This document shows positions 40,620 through 49,762 of a stretch of DNA of 64,000 nt, in pieces; position 1 is the stretch's first letter; the number at the start of each line of letters is the position of its first letter. Made by a program: the position numbers and the translations under genes. This DNA is from Oscillospiraceae bacterium. Its GTDB lineage: Bacteria; Bacillota; Clostridia; Oscillospirales; Oscillospiraceae. The notes under the pieces were generated by a model. It saw nothing but the letters and a program-made list of their open reading frames with translations. It was not told where the DNA came from and ran no database searches. Location: contig JAAWSV010000002.1 in assembly GCA_022801715.1 (NCBI GenBank), positions 1 through 64,000 on the forward strand. The letters run 5' to 3'.

Positions 40620-41465
40620 ATGGACTGGCTGAAGCAATGGAATGAGGCGCTGGACTACTTGGAGGAGCACCTGCTGGAGGAGATCTCCTTGGAGACCCTA
40701 GGGCGCATCGCCTGCTGCGGGGGCTACCACTTTCAGCGGATGTTCTCCTATCTGGCGGGGATGCCCCTGTCGGAGTACGTCCGCCGGCGGCGGATGACCT
40801 TGGCGGCGGCGGAGCTGTGTGGGGGCGCGCGGGTGATCGACACGGCCCTGCGCTACGGCTATGAGTCGCCCACCGCTTTCAACCGGGCCTTCCAGAGTGT
40901 CCACGGCCTGCCGCCCTCCGCTGTCAGGCGGGACGGGGCGGTACTGCGGTCCTATCCCCGTATCCGCTTCCATTTAGTCGTAAAGGGAGATGTGGAGATG
41001 GAATACTATATTGTCACAAGGCCGGCCTTCCGGATCGTGGGTCTGCGCACACCCCTGCCCAAGGAAGCTGAGGAGGGGTTTGCGTTGGTGCCCCAGTGCT
41101 GGGCGGAGGCCGGACCCAGACTGCCGGAGCTGCTGGGGCTGTCCTCGGGGGAGCCGGCGGGGGTCCTGGGTGTGAGCACCTGCCACCGGGAGAGGGACAA
41201 CTACTACTATATCGCCGTGGCCAGCCAGCAGGAGCCGCCGGCGGGGATGTATGCCGAGGAGATCCCCGGCTGTACGTGGGCGGTGTTTCAGGGCCGGGGC
41301 CGTCTGCCGGAGGCCATGCAGGATATGCAGCGGCGGATCGTGGCGGAGTGGCTGCCGGACGCGGGGTACGAGTGGGCCCAGGCGGCGGATGTGGAGGTGT
41401 ATTTGGAGCCACCGGGGCCGGGGGAGACGGCCTTTCAGGTCTGGCTGCCGGTGGTGAGGCGGTAG
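40620..41465 (+). CDS. AraC family transcriptional regulator with GyrI-like effector domain
   Basis: HTH ISLETLGRIACCGGYHFQRMFSYLAGMPLSEYVRRRRM; GyrI-like C-terminal half. Confidence 0.9.
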   Translation: MDWLKQWNEALDYLEEHLLEEISLETLGRIACCGGYHFQRMFSYLAGMPLSEYVRRRRMTLAAAELCGGARVIDTALRYGYESPTAFNRAFQSVHGLPPSAVRRDGAVLRSYPRIRFHLVVKGDVEMEYYIVTRPAFRIVGLRTPLPKEAEEGFALVPQCWAEAGPRLPELLGLSSGEPAGVLGVSTCHRERDNYYYIAVASQQEPPAGMYAEEIPGCTWAVFQGRGRLPEAMQDMQRRIVAEWLPDAGYEWAQAADVEVYLEPPGPGETAFQVWLPVVRR

Positions 41466-41620
41466 GTGGGAGCGGGCGGCGCGGGTCCGCTGTCCTTAGC
41501 TGGAAAAATTTTTGGAGATTTTCAAAAATTCTGCTTGCAATTTGACAAAAACCATGCTATTATAACCGATGTGGCTCGTATCAAGTGTACGAAAGTATGT
41601 CCGGCAAGGAGGTGCTACGG

Positions 41621-41809
41621 ATGGCTAAGTGTCAGTTCTGCGACAAGGGCGTTACCTTTGGCATTCAAGTTTCCCACTCCCACCGGCGGTCTAACCGGAC
41701 TTGGAAGCCCAACGTCAAGCGCGTGAAGGCAATCGTCGATGGTACCCCCCGCCATGTGTACGTCTGTACCCGGTGCCTGCGCTCCGGGAAAGTGACCCGC
41801 GCGGTCTAA
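41621..41809 (+). CDS. rpmB: 50S ribosomal protein L28
   Basis: MAKCQFCDKGVTFGIQVSHSHRRSNRTWKPNVKRVK. Confidence 0.96.
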   Translation: MAKCQFCDKGVTFGIQVSHSHRRSNRTWKPNVKRVKAIVDGTPRHVYVCTRCLRSGKVTRAV

Positions 41810-41817
41810 TGTGTGAT

Positions 41818-41855
41818 GAAAAGGACGGTCTCGACAGGAGACCGTCCTTTTTTCT
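41818..41855 (+). terminator. Rho-independent terminator after rpmB
   Basis: AAAGGACGGTCTC-GACAG-GAGACCGTCCTTTTTT. Confidence 0.9.
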
Positions 41856-41935
41856 TTGGAGGGTGCGGAGAAGCGGCGGGGCTGGCTTGGGGACACAGCC
41901 TGTGCGGACTTGGCGGGGGCTTTTTCATTGGGCGC

Positions 41936-41984
41936 TTGTATTTGGGCGAGGAATACGGTATAATAGCCGCAGAGCGGCTATTAT
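41936..41984 (+). promoter_or_regulatory. hprK promoter with overlapping 11-bp dyad
   Basis: TTGTAT (41936-41941), 17-nt spacer, TATAAT (41959-41964); dyad ATAATAGCCGC-AGA-GCGGCTATTAT at 41960-41984. Confidence 0.8.
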
Positions 41985-42150
41985 CCTTTTATTTGTGCCG
42001 ATATTTCCGCACCCTTTGGAGACGCGAAAAAGGCGGTATATGGTGCGATTTCAGCGCGCTTTCACCGCATCATACCGCTAAGTTGGCAAATCTGTCGCAT
42101 ATTCGCCGGGGTCGGCGATTACTATACTGTTACGCGGGAGGGATCATCCT

Positions 42151-43092
42151 ATGGTCATGGACGAGGTCAAAGGGACCATTAAGCTGAAAAAACTGGTGGA
42201 GCACTTCCAACTGAAGGTGCTCTTAGCCGGCGCGGACTACGAGCAGGCGGAGATCGGTATCAAGGATGTAAACCGGCCGGGGCTCCAGTTTGTGGGGTTC
42301 TTCGACTACTTTGATCCCCGGCGGCTTCAGGTGATCGGTATGGCGGAGACCAAGATGCTGGAGGGGATGACCCACGAGCGCCGGGCGGAGAGCTTTGCCA
42401 GGCTCTTTGACTACGACATCCCCGCCTTGGTGATCTCCCGGGATCTGGACTGCTTCCCCGAGTGCATGGAGATGGCCCGGAAGTACCGGCGCACGCTCCT
42501 CTCCACCAATGACACCACGGTGGTCTTTACCAGCAAGGTCATCGACTACCTCAACCACGAGCTGGCCGCCACGGTGACACGCCATGGTGTGCTCCTCGAC
42601 ATCTACGGGGAGGGGGTCATGATCATCGGCGACAGCGGCATCGGCAAGAGTGAGACCGCCATTGAGCTGGTGAAGCGGGGCCACCGCTTGGTAGCCGACG
42701 ACGCGGTGGACATCCGGAGAGTCTCCAACCAGCTTATCGGCAAGGCGCCGGAGCTGATCCGCCACTATATTGAGCTGCGGGGCATCGGGATTATTGATTT
42801 GCAGCAGCTCTTTGGGATGAGCGCGGTGAAGCTGGAGAGCCAGATCGACTTGGTGGTGGAGATGGAGCCCTGGGTAGAGGGGAAGTTCTATGACCGCTTC
42901 GGTTTGGATGAGCTGAGCATGAATGTGCTGGGAGTGGAGCTGCCCAAGGTGCTGGTTCCCGTGCGGCCGGGGCGGAATCTGGCCTCCATCGTGGAGGTGG
43001 CGGCGATGAACAACCGGCACAAGCGCTACGGCTTTAACTCGGCCCAGCAGCTGGCGGACGCGCTGATGAATCAGGGGAGCGCTGGGAATTAG
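42151..43092 (+). CDS. hprK: HPr kinase/phosphorylase
   Basis: GDSGIGKSETAIELVKRGHRLVADDAVDIRR, LRGIGIIDLQQLFG. Confidence 0.96.
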   Translation: MVMDEVKGTIKLKKLVEHFQLKVLLAGADYEQAEIGIKDVNRPGLQFVGFFDYFDPRRLQVIGMAETKMLEGMTHERRAESFARLFDYDIPALVISRDLDCFPECMEMARKYRRTLLSTNDTTVVFTSKVIDYLNHELAATVTRHGVLLDIYGEGVMIIGDSGIGKSETAIELVKRGHRLVADDAVDIRRVSNQLIGKAPELIRHYIELRGIGIIDLQQLFGMSAVKLESQIDLVVEMEPWVEGKFYDRFGLDELSMNVLGVELPKVLVPVRPGRNLASIVEVAAMNNRHKRYGFNSAQQLADALMNQGSAGN

Positions 43093-43131
43093 GAATGAGG
43101 AGTTTTTGGAAAGGGCTCAGGGAGGTTTACT

Positions 43132-44082
43132 GTGTATACAATAGGGATTGATGTGGGCGGAACCAATCTCAAGGCGGGGCTGGTGGATGGAACCGGGACG
43201 CTGACGGCGGCGGAGAAGATGCCGCTGAGGTGGGTCTCGCCGGAGAAGTTCGCGGAGGATTTGATCGGGCTGGCCCTGACGCTGGTGGAGAAGGCCGGGG
43301 TGCGTCAGGAGGAGATCGGGGCCATTGGAATGGGCTTTCCCGGACAGGTGGATACTAAGGCCGGGACAGTGGTGCGGACGGTGAATATTCCCATCCAGAA
43401 CCTGCCCATTGTGCAGCTGATGCAGGAAAAATGGAATGTGCCGGTGTACTTGGGGAACGACGCGGACTGCGCCGCCCTGGGGGAGTATCAGAATTTTGCC
43501 GCCCAAGGGATGGAGAGCCTGGTGCTGGTGACGCTGGGGACAGGGATCGGCACGGGGCTGATTCTGGACGGGAAGATTGTCCGGGGCGTCAACGGCTGCG
43601 GCGGCGAGGGGGGGCACATGGTCATCGTCAAGGACGGTGTGCCCTGTACCTGCGGCCGCCGGGGCTGCTGGGAGCGGTACGCCTCCGCCAGCGGTTTGAT
43701 CCGCATCACGCGGGAGGTGATGGCAGAGCACAGGGACAGCATCATGTGGACGATTGTCTCCGGCGATCTGGAGCAGGTGGGGGGACGCACTGCCTTTGAG
43801 GCCGCCAAACAAGGCGACGAGGCCGGTAGGCAGGTGGCGGAGCAGTACATCGGCTATCTGGCCGAGGGGCTGACCAATCTGATCAACCTCCTCCAGCCGG
43901 ATGTGGTGTGCATCGGCGGCGGCGTCAGCAATGAGGACGACGCCTACCTCCTCCGGCCCCTGCGGGATCGGGTTGCCCGCATTCGCTTCGACCAGATGGC
44001 GGACCGCCACAGCCTTATTGTCAAGGCCCGCTTGGGCAACGACGCCGGGATGATCGGCGCGGCGCTGCTCAGTGAGGCGTAA
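43132..44082 (+). CDS. ROK family glucokinase
   Basis: GIDVGGTNLKAGLVD, GTGIGTGLIL, GEGGHMVI, CTCGRRGCWERYAS; GTG start. Confidence 0.93.
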   Translation: MYTIGIDVGGTNLKAGLVDGTGTLTAAEKMPLRWVSPEKFAEDLIGLALTLVEKAGVRQEEIGAIGMGFPGQVDTKAGTVVRTVNIPIQNLPIVQLMQEKWNVPVYLGNDADCAALGEYQNFAAQGMESLVLVTLGTGIGTGLILDGKIVRGVNGCGGEGGHMVIVKDGVPCTCGRRGCWERYASASGLIRITREVMAEHRDSIMWTIVSGDLEQVGGRTAFEAAKQGDEAGRQVAEQYIGYLAEGLTNLINLLQPDVVCIGGGVSNEDDAYLLRPLRDRVARIRFDQMADRHSLIVKARLGNDAGMIGAALLSEA

Positions 44083-44133
44083 GGGCGTCTTGAGGCGCGG
44101 ATACATGAACCATAGTCTATAAGGAGGGGTGCT

Positions 44134-45051
44134 ATGCTCTGGTATCAGGACTTTGACCGGGTGAGAGAGGAACAGCTGCCCCAGGTGGAGGTGCGCTGTG
44201 AGGAGCCGATGGCCCCCCACACCACTTTCCGCATCGGCGGGCCGGCCCGCCGGATGGTCCTGCCCGCCACGGCGGAGGAGGCCGTACTGCTGCTGCGCCT
44301 GTCGGAGGAGCGGGGATGGCCGGTGCTGCTGCTGGGAGGTGGGTCCAATCTTCTGGTGGCCGACGAGGGGGTGGACTGTCTGGTGATTGCCACCGCCTCC
44401 CTCCAGCAGATAGCGGTGAATGAGGCGTCCGGCATCGTCACCGCCGGGGCCGGGGTGCGTCTGGCCCGTCTGGCTGTAGCCGCGGCGGATGCTGGGCTGG
44501 GCGGTATAGTGTTCGCCCACGGCATCCCAGGCACAGTGGGCGGGGCGGTGTTCATGAACGCCGGGGCCTATGGCGGCGAGATGGCCCAAGTGGTGGAGTC
44601 CGTGACAGCCTGGCTCCCGGGGAAGGGGCTGTGTACCCTCCATCGGGAGGAACTGGACTTCGGCTACCGCCGCAGCCGCTTCTCCGGCGGCGAGGGCGTG
44701 ATCCTCTCCGCCGTGTTCCGCTTGGAGAAGGGCTGTACCTCGGAGGCGCTGCGCCGGGACATGGAGGAGCTGATCCAGCGCCGCCGCGCCAGCCAGCCCT
44801 TGGAGCTGCCCAGCGCCGGCAGTACCTTCAAGCGACCGGAGGGCTACTACGCCGGCACCTTGATCGACCAGTGCGGTCTGAAGGGGCTGAGCGTCGGCGG
44901 CGCGGCGGTATCGGAGAAGCACGCGGGCTTCGTCGTGAACCGGGGCGGCGCCACCTGCGCCGACGTAACCGCCCTGATCGCGGAGATTCAGCGCCGTGTC
45001 CTTGAGGAGACGGGGGTTGGGCTGGAGACGGAAGTAAGAATTGTCAATTAG
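44134..45051 (+). CDS. murB: UDP-N-acetylenolpyruvoylglucosamine reductase
   Basis: HTTFRIGGPARRMV, LLGGGSNLLV, PSAGSTFKRPEGYYAGTLIDQCGLKG. Confidence 0.96.
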   Translation: MLWYQDFDRVREEQLPQVEVRCEEPMAPHTTFRIGGPARRMVLPATAEEAVLLLRLSEERGWPVLLLGGGSNLLVADEGVDCLVIATASLQQIAVNEASGIVTAGAGVRLARLAVAAADAGLGGIVFAHGIPGTVGGAVFMNAGAYGGEMAQVVESVTAWLPGKGLCTLHREELDFGYRRSRFSGGEGVILSAVFRLEKGCTSEALRRDMEELIQRRRASQPLELPSAGSTFKRPEGYYAGTLIDQCGLKGLSVGGAAVSEKHAGFVVNRGGATCADVTALIAEIQRRVLEETGVGLETEVRIVN

Positions 45052-45128
45052 GAGTTAGGAATGAGGAATTGCGGTGTCCAACTTTGCGGCCCCCAAAATT
45101 CCTGACGCCTAATTCCTCATTCCTGATT
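45046..45128. repeat. Inverted pair of AGGAATGAGGAATT repeats between murB and rapZ
   Basis: AATTAGGAGTTAGGAATGAGGAATT ... CCTAATTCCTCATTCCTGATTT, 14-bp perfect pairing. Confidence 0.8.
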
Positions 45129-45150
45129 TGAAAAATAGAGGGGTGATTTT

Positions 45151-46008
45151 TTGGAGATCCTGATTATCTCCGGGCTGTCCGGCGGGGGGAAGAGTAAGGC
45201 GGCCTCCTTTTTGGAGGATATGGGCTACTATATTGTGGACAATATGCCCGCTGGGATTATTTTGAAGTTTGCCGAGTTCTGTGCCGGGGCCCAGGGCCGC
45301 TATGATCGGGCGGCCTTGGTCTATGATGTGCGGGCCGGGGAGGATTTTCAGGAGTTCTTCCGGGTGCTGGATACCCTGCGGGAGGGGGCGATTACCTGCC
45401 GGCTGCTGTTTTTGGAGGCGTCGGTGGACACCCTGATCAAGCGGTACAAGGAGACCCGGCGTCGGCATCCCCTCTATGATGCGTATGGCTCCATTGAGGA
45501 GGCGGTGCGGGGGGAGATGGCCTTGATGGCCCCCGTGCGGGAGCGGGCGGACTTCGTGATCGACTCCTCCACCTATTCCACCAGCCGCCTCCGGGGGGAG
45601 CTGGCAAGGCTCTTCGGCGGCAGCGCGGCCAAGGTGGACATGACGGTAAACGTGGTGTCCTTCGGGTTTAAGCATGGGCTGCCTATGGAGGCGGATCTGG
45701 TGTTTGATGTGCGGTTTATGCCCAATCCCTACTACATCGATGAGCTTCGGAGCAAGACCGGGCTGGACAGCGAGGTCTACGACTACGTGTTCAGCTTTCG
45801 GCAGACGCGGGATTTTTTTGAGCGGCTCAGTGAGCTGCTGCGCTTTGTGCTGCCCTACTACAGAGAGGAAGGCAAGACGGTGCTGGTAGTGGCGGTGGGC
45901 TGTACCGGCGGGCACCACCGGTCTGTGGCGGTGACACGGGCGCTGGTGGACTTTATCCGGGCCCTGGGGTATCAGGTGACGGAGAATCATAGGGATATGA
46001 CGCGATAA
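45151..46008 (+). CDS. rapZ: RNase adapter RapZ / YvcJ nucleotide-binding protein
   Basis: IISGLSGGGKSKAASFLEDMGYYIVDNMP, VAVGCTGGHHRSVAV; TTG start. Confidence 0.95.
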   Translation: MEILIISGLSGGGKSKAASFLEDMGYYIVDNMPAGIILKFAEFCAGAQGRYDRAALVYDVRAGEDFQEFFRVLDTLREGAITCRLLFLEASVDTLIKRYKETRRRHPLYDAYGSIEEAVRGEMALMAPVRERADFVIDSSTYSTSRLRGELARLFGGSAAKVDMTVNVVSFGFKHGLPMEADLVFDVRFMPNPYYIDELRSKTGLDSEVYDYVFSFRQTRDFFERLSELLRFVLPYYREEGKTVLVVAVGCTGGHHRSVAVTRALVDFIRALGYQVTENHRDMTR

Positions 46009-46009
46009 T

Positions 46010-46200
46010 TCAAAAAAATGCAGGCATTTTTTTGAGCGGGGAATGGCGCTGCGCTCTGCGCCTCGCCTATGCCCCTCCCGTGGGGAGGGACATAGGTTCG
46101 ACGCTCGCTCCGCGTAAAGTATTTTTTCCGAGGACGCGGTCCCCGGAAAAAATGATTTTAGTTCATTTGCGGCGTGCGCGCCACAAACCCTTAGGGTGCG
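46010..46200 (+). repeat. Intergenic multi-hairpin element, copy D
   Basis: TCAAAAAAATGC/GCATTTTTTTGA, CCTATG-CCCCTCCC/GGGAGGG-A-CATAGG, core 46121-46135/46139-46153, TTTGCGGCG/CGCCACAAA 46166-46187. Confidence 0.85.
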
Positions 46201-46245
46201 GTTGATTTTGGGGAGTTTGTTCCTGTTTGGGATTGAGGATTTGCT

Positions 46246-47274
46246 ATGAGCTTGGATGCGATGCAGCGGCGCCGGGGGCCTCATGTGGTGGCCATTGGCG
46301 GCGGGACGGGGCTTAGTACGATGCTGCGGGGGCTGAAGACCTACACCGAGAATATTACCGCCATCGTTACCGTGGCCGACGACGGGGGCGGGTCCGGGGT
46401 GCTGCGGCAGGAGCTGGGGATGCTGCCGCCGGGGGATATCCGCAACTGTATGGAGGCGCTGGCCAACGTGGAGCCGCTGATGAGTGAGCTGCTTCACTAC
46501 CGTTTTACCGAGGGGAGCTTGGCTGGGCAGAGCTTTGGAAACCTGTTTCTGGCGGCTATGAATGGGATCTCCCCCTCCTTTGACATGGCGGTGACCCGGA
46601 TGAGCCAAGTGCTGGCCATCACCGGGCGGGTTCTGCCGGTGACTACCGCCGATGTGCAGCTTCGGGCGGAGCTGGAGAGCGGGGCCGCGGTGACGGGGGA
46701 GTCCAAGATCTTTTATGCCAAGAAGCTGGAGGACTGCCGTATCCGCCGGGTGGGGCTGGTGCCGGAGCGGCCCATGGCCCTGCCGGCGGCCTTGGACGCG
46801 ATTCACCACGCGGACCTGCTGGTGCTGGGGCCGGGGAGCCTCTACACCAGCATCATTCCCAACCTGTTGGTGGAGGGGGTGGTCCAAGCCATCCGGGCGG
46901 TGGACTGCCTGAAGGTCTACGTGGCCAACGTGATGACGCAGGAGGGGGAGACCGAGGGGTACACCCTCTCCGACCATATTGAGGCCCTGTTTACCCACGC
47001 CGGCGGCGCGGGGCTGTTCGATCTGTGTTTGGTGAACGACGCTCCGGTGCCGGAGGCAGTGCTCTGCCGTTACGCCGAGGAGGGCGCCGGTCCGGTGGAG
47101 GTGGACAGCGATGTCTGCACTGGCTTAGGCGTGGAGCTGGTGCGCGCCCCGGTGTCCACGGTGCGGGGGGCCTTGGTTCGGCATGATCCGGACCGCTTGG
47201 CCGCCGCGCTGCTGCACCTGCACAACACCAGAAGCGTCCGTCTGGCCGGCGGCGGGTATCGGAAGGAGCGGTGA
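46246..47274 (+). CDS. yvcK: YvcK family gluconeogenesis factor / CofD-like protein
   Basis: VVAIGGGTGLSTMLRGLK, VADDGGGSGVLRQELGMLPPGDIRNC. Confidence 0.95.
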   Translation: MSLDAMQRRRGPHVVAIGGGTGLSTMLRGLKTYTENITAIVTVADDGGGSGVLRQELGMLPPGDIRNCMEALANVEPLMSELLHYRFTEGSLAGQSFGNLFLAAMNGISPSFDMAVTRMSQVLAITGRVLPVTTADVQLRAELESGAAVTGESKIFYAKKLEDCRIRRVGLVPERPMALPAALDAIHHADLLVLGPGSLYTSIIPNLLVEGVVQAIRAVDCLKVYVANVMTQEGETEGYTLSDHIEALFTHAGGAGLFDLCLVNDAPVPEAVLCRYAEEGAGPVEVDSDVCTGLGVELVRAPVSTVRGALVRHDPDRLAAALLHLHNTRSVRLAGGGYRKER

Positions 47275-47367
47275 GCGCTGTCCCGCCGCGCTCTGTGCGG
47301 GCTCTGCGGCGCGGACCGGGGGCAGGTGTTGGTATTTGAGAGAGAAACATGTGAGAGGGGGGAGATT

Positions 47368-48264
47368 ATGTCCTTTTCCAGTGATGTGAAAAGCGAGCTG
47401 TGCCGGCTGGGTGTCTCTAAGCTCTGCTGCGCCCGGTCGGAGGCCTATGGAGTGCTGCTGTGCTGCAGCACCTTCACCGCCCGGGAGGTGCGGATCGTCA
47501 CCGAGAGCGCCGACTTTGCCGCCCGGCTGCCCAAGCTCTTTCAACGCTCCTTCGGCGTGGCCTTCGACCGCCTGCCGGAGGCGGAGGAGGGGCGAAAGTT
47601 CGTCTTTCAGATTACCGGACAGGACAAGCTCCACACCATCGTCGATCTCTTGGGCTATGAGGCCCGGCAGAATTTGGTCCTCCACATCAACTTCGCCATG
47701 CTGGAGGAGGACTGCTGCCGGGATGCCTTCCTCCGGGGGGCCTTTCTGGCTGGAGGCAGCGTCACCGACCCGGTGAAGCGCTACCACTTGGAGCTGACCA
47801 CCAGCCACCTCCAGGCCAGCCGGGAGCTGTCGGCCCTGCTGCGGGAGATGGGGTATGAGCCCAGGCAGGTGGTCAGAAGCGGCTACCAGGTGACCTATTT
47901 CAAGAGCAGCCGCCAGATTGAGGAGCTGCTGACCCGTGTGGGGGCGCCCCTCTCGGCCATGGAGCTGATGAACGCCAAGGCGGAGAAGGACCTGCGCAAC
48001 GGCGTCAACCGCCGGGTGAACTGCGAGGCGGCCAACGTGGGCAAGGTGGTGGACGCCGCCTTGGAACAGCTCTCCGCCATCAGCCGCCTCTATGAGCTGG
48101 GCCGTGTGGAGGACCTGCCGGAGAAGCTGAAGGAGACGATCATCCTCCGGGAGACCTACCCGGAGCTGTCCCTCAGCGAGCTGGCGGCGGAGTTTGACCC
48201 GCCTATCAGCAAATCCGCCCTGAGCCACCGCCTGCGTAAGCTCACCGAGCTGGCGCAGCAGTAG
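47368..48264 (+). CDS. whiA: DNA-binding protein WhiA
   Basis: MSFSSDVKSELCR, FLRGAFLAGGSVTDP, SEL-AAEFDPPISKSALSHRLRKL. Confidence 0.96.
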   Translation: MSFSSDVKSELCRLGVSKLCCARSEAYGVLLCCSTFTAREVRIVTESADFAARLPKLFQRSFGVAFDRLPEAEEGRKFVFQITGQDKLHTIVDLLGYEARQNLVLHINFAMLEEDCCRDAFLRGAFLAGGSVTDPVKRYHLELTTSHLQASRELSALLREMGYEPRQVVRSGYQVTYFKSSRQIEELLTRVGAPLSAMELMNAKAEKDLRNGVNRRVNCEAANVGKVVDAALEQLSAISRLYELGRVEDLPEKLKETIILRETYPELSLSELAAEFDPPISKSALSHRLRKLTELAQQ

Positions 48265-48276
48265 GAGAGAGACGCT

Positions 48277-49074
48277 ATGAGGAGGAGGATTGCCCTGCTG
48301 GCGGTGCTGGCCGCCGTTGTTTTATTGATAGCTGTCTATGTGAAGCGGAACACCTTCTCTTACACCAATTTGGTGGATGAGGCCGACCGGATTCAGGCCC
48401 GTGTCCTGCTGGAGGAGGCCGGGGTTTCCCGGGAAAATATAGACGGTCTCTTTTCTTTGATCGAGGCGTTCTACCAAGATCCCTATCCCTATCTGGCGGA
48501 GCAGGGCTTTCAAAGGGCACTGATCCCCCTCTTCTCCTACCGGGATCAGGATGCCTTCGACCACTTTGACCGACAGCCGGACAGCTCTCTGACCTGCCGC
48601 ATGGCGGCGTTTCTGCTTCTGAAGGACAGTATCCGGTTTCCCGATGTCCTTCCAACGGCGCCGGAGGAGAAGGACCCCATGAGCCAGCGGTGTCTCGCGG
48701 CAGAGCAGGATCGCCTCCACTACAATCTGCTCTTTGCCAACGTGGAGGGGCAGGCTGTCCGCTCCTCGGAGGATCTGGCCACCGGGGTGTCGGACTATTG
48801 GAGTGAGGTGGGGATTGATTTTTCAGGCGGTGTAAAGGCAAAACTTTTGACAGTCTATGGCTCCGATGGCGGAGAGATTCAGAACTTCCACACCGCTGTG
48901 GCGATTTCCTCGGGGGAGGAGATCTGGCTGTTGGAGAAGTATGACCCCCTCTACCCCTACCAGCTCTCCCGTTTCACCGGGGAGGCGCAGCTGGTGTGCT
49001 ACCTGCGGCGCCGGGTTTTGGGGTGTCCCTATGCCGCTGTCTTTCAGGGCGGCGAGTGCCTCTGGGTGAAATGA
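48277..49074 (+). CDS. Membrane-anchored hypothetical protein (possibly DUF4300)
   Basis: N-terminal TM; SYTNLVDEADRIQARVLLEEAGVSRENIDGLFSLIEAF. Confidence 0.65.
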   Translation: MRRRIALLAVLAAVVLLIAVYVKRNTFSYTNLVDEADRIQARVLLEEAGVSRENIDGLFSLIEAFYQDPYPYLAEQGFQRALIPLFSYRDQDAFDHFDRQPDSSLTCRMAAFLLLKDSIRFPDVLPTAPEEKDPMSQRCLAAEQDRLHYNLLFANVEGQAVRSSEDLATGVSDYWSEVGIDFSGGVKAKLLTVYGSDGGEIQNFHTAVAISSGEEIWLLEKYDPLYPYQLSRFTGEAQLVCYLRRRVLGCPYAAVFQGGECLWVK

Positions 49075-49150
49075 ATTGATATCTGTCAATATCTTAGATA
49101 AAAAGTGACGAAGTCCCGGAGAGAACCGGGGCGGAACAGGAGGAACTACT

Positions 49151-49606
49151 ATGGATCGTGCACAGAGGGCGGTGGCGCTCCACGATAACGGGGCCAACTG
49201 CGGCCAGGCGATTGTCTGCGCCTTCTCGGACATCACCGGACTCAGCGAGGAGATGGGTATGAAGGTCTGCGGTACCTTCGGCGGCGGCTTCCGCTGCGGG
49301 GAGATCTGCGGAGCGGTCAGCGGCGCGGGGGTGATATTGGGGATTCTCTATCCCCATGTGGAGATCCGGGACATGAAGGCCAAGTCCTTCGTCTCCAAGA
49401 AGATGATGGAGTTTGAGCGCCGCTTCTTAGAGCGCTTCCCGGCCCTCTGCTGCCGTGACATCCGTGATCTGCCGGTGAATACGGAGGCCAGCCCCACAGC
49501 CAAGCGGCTGGAGGTGAAGCGCTCCTGCTCGGTGTATATTGCGGCGGCGGCGGAGATTTTGGAGGAAATGATTGCGGAGAGCGGGGAAATGGGGAATGCG
49601 GAATGA
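49151..49606 (+). CDS. C-GCAxxG-C-C family protein
   Basis: NCGQAIVCAF...CGTFGGGFRCGEICGAVSGAGVILG. Confidence 0.85.
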   Translation: MDRAQRAVALHDNGANCGQAIVCAFSDITGLSEEMGMKVCGTFGGGFRCGEICGAVSGAGVILGILYPHVEIRDMKAKSFVSKKMMEFERRFLERFPALCCRDIRDLPVNTEASPTAKRLEVKRSCSVYIAAAAEILEEMIAESGEMGNAE

Positions 49607-49762
49607 AGGTTTCCGGATGCGCCGGATGATTTATAATGTGCGCTGTGATCCTTTCGTTCTGTCATTCTTTTGATTCATCTTTGTTTTTATTTAAGACAAG
49701 GATACTTTTCTGTTTTTTCATTTCAATCATTCCTAATTCCTAATTTGAAAGGGGGGCTTTCT

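Noticed and set aside
43117-46998. Long minus-strand ORFs (601 and 629 aa) antisense to glk-murB and rapZ-yvcK
   Set aside because: Composition artefact of GC-rich codon bias; they cross intergenic repeats and oppose well-known genes.
42151-48264. hprK-glk-murB-rapZ-yvcK-whiA as a novel gene cluster
   Set aside because: rapZ-yvcK-whiA linkage, and its association with hprK/murB, is a known conserved Firmicutes arrangement.
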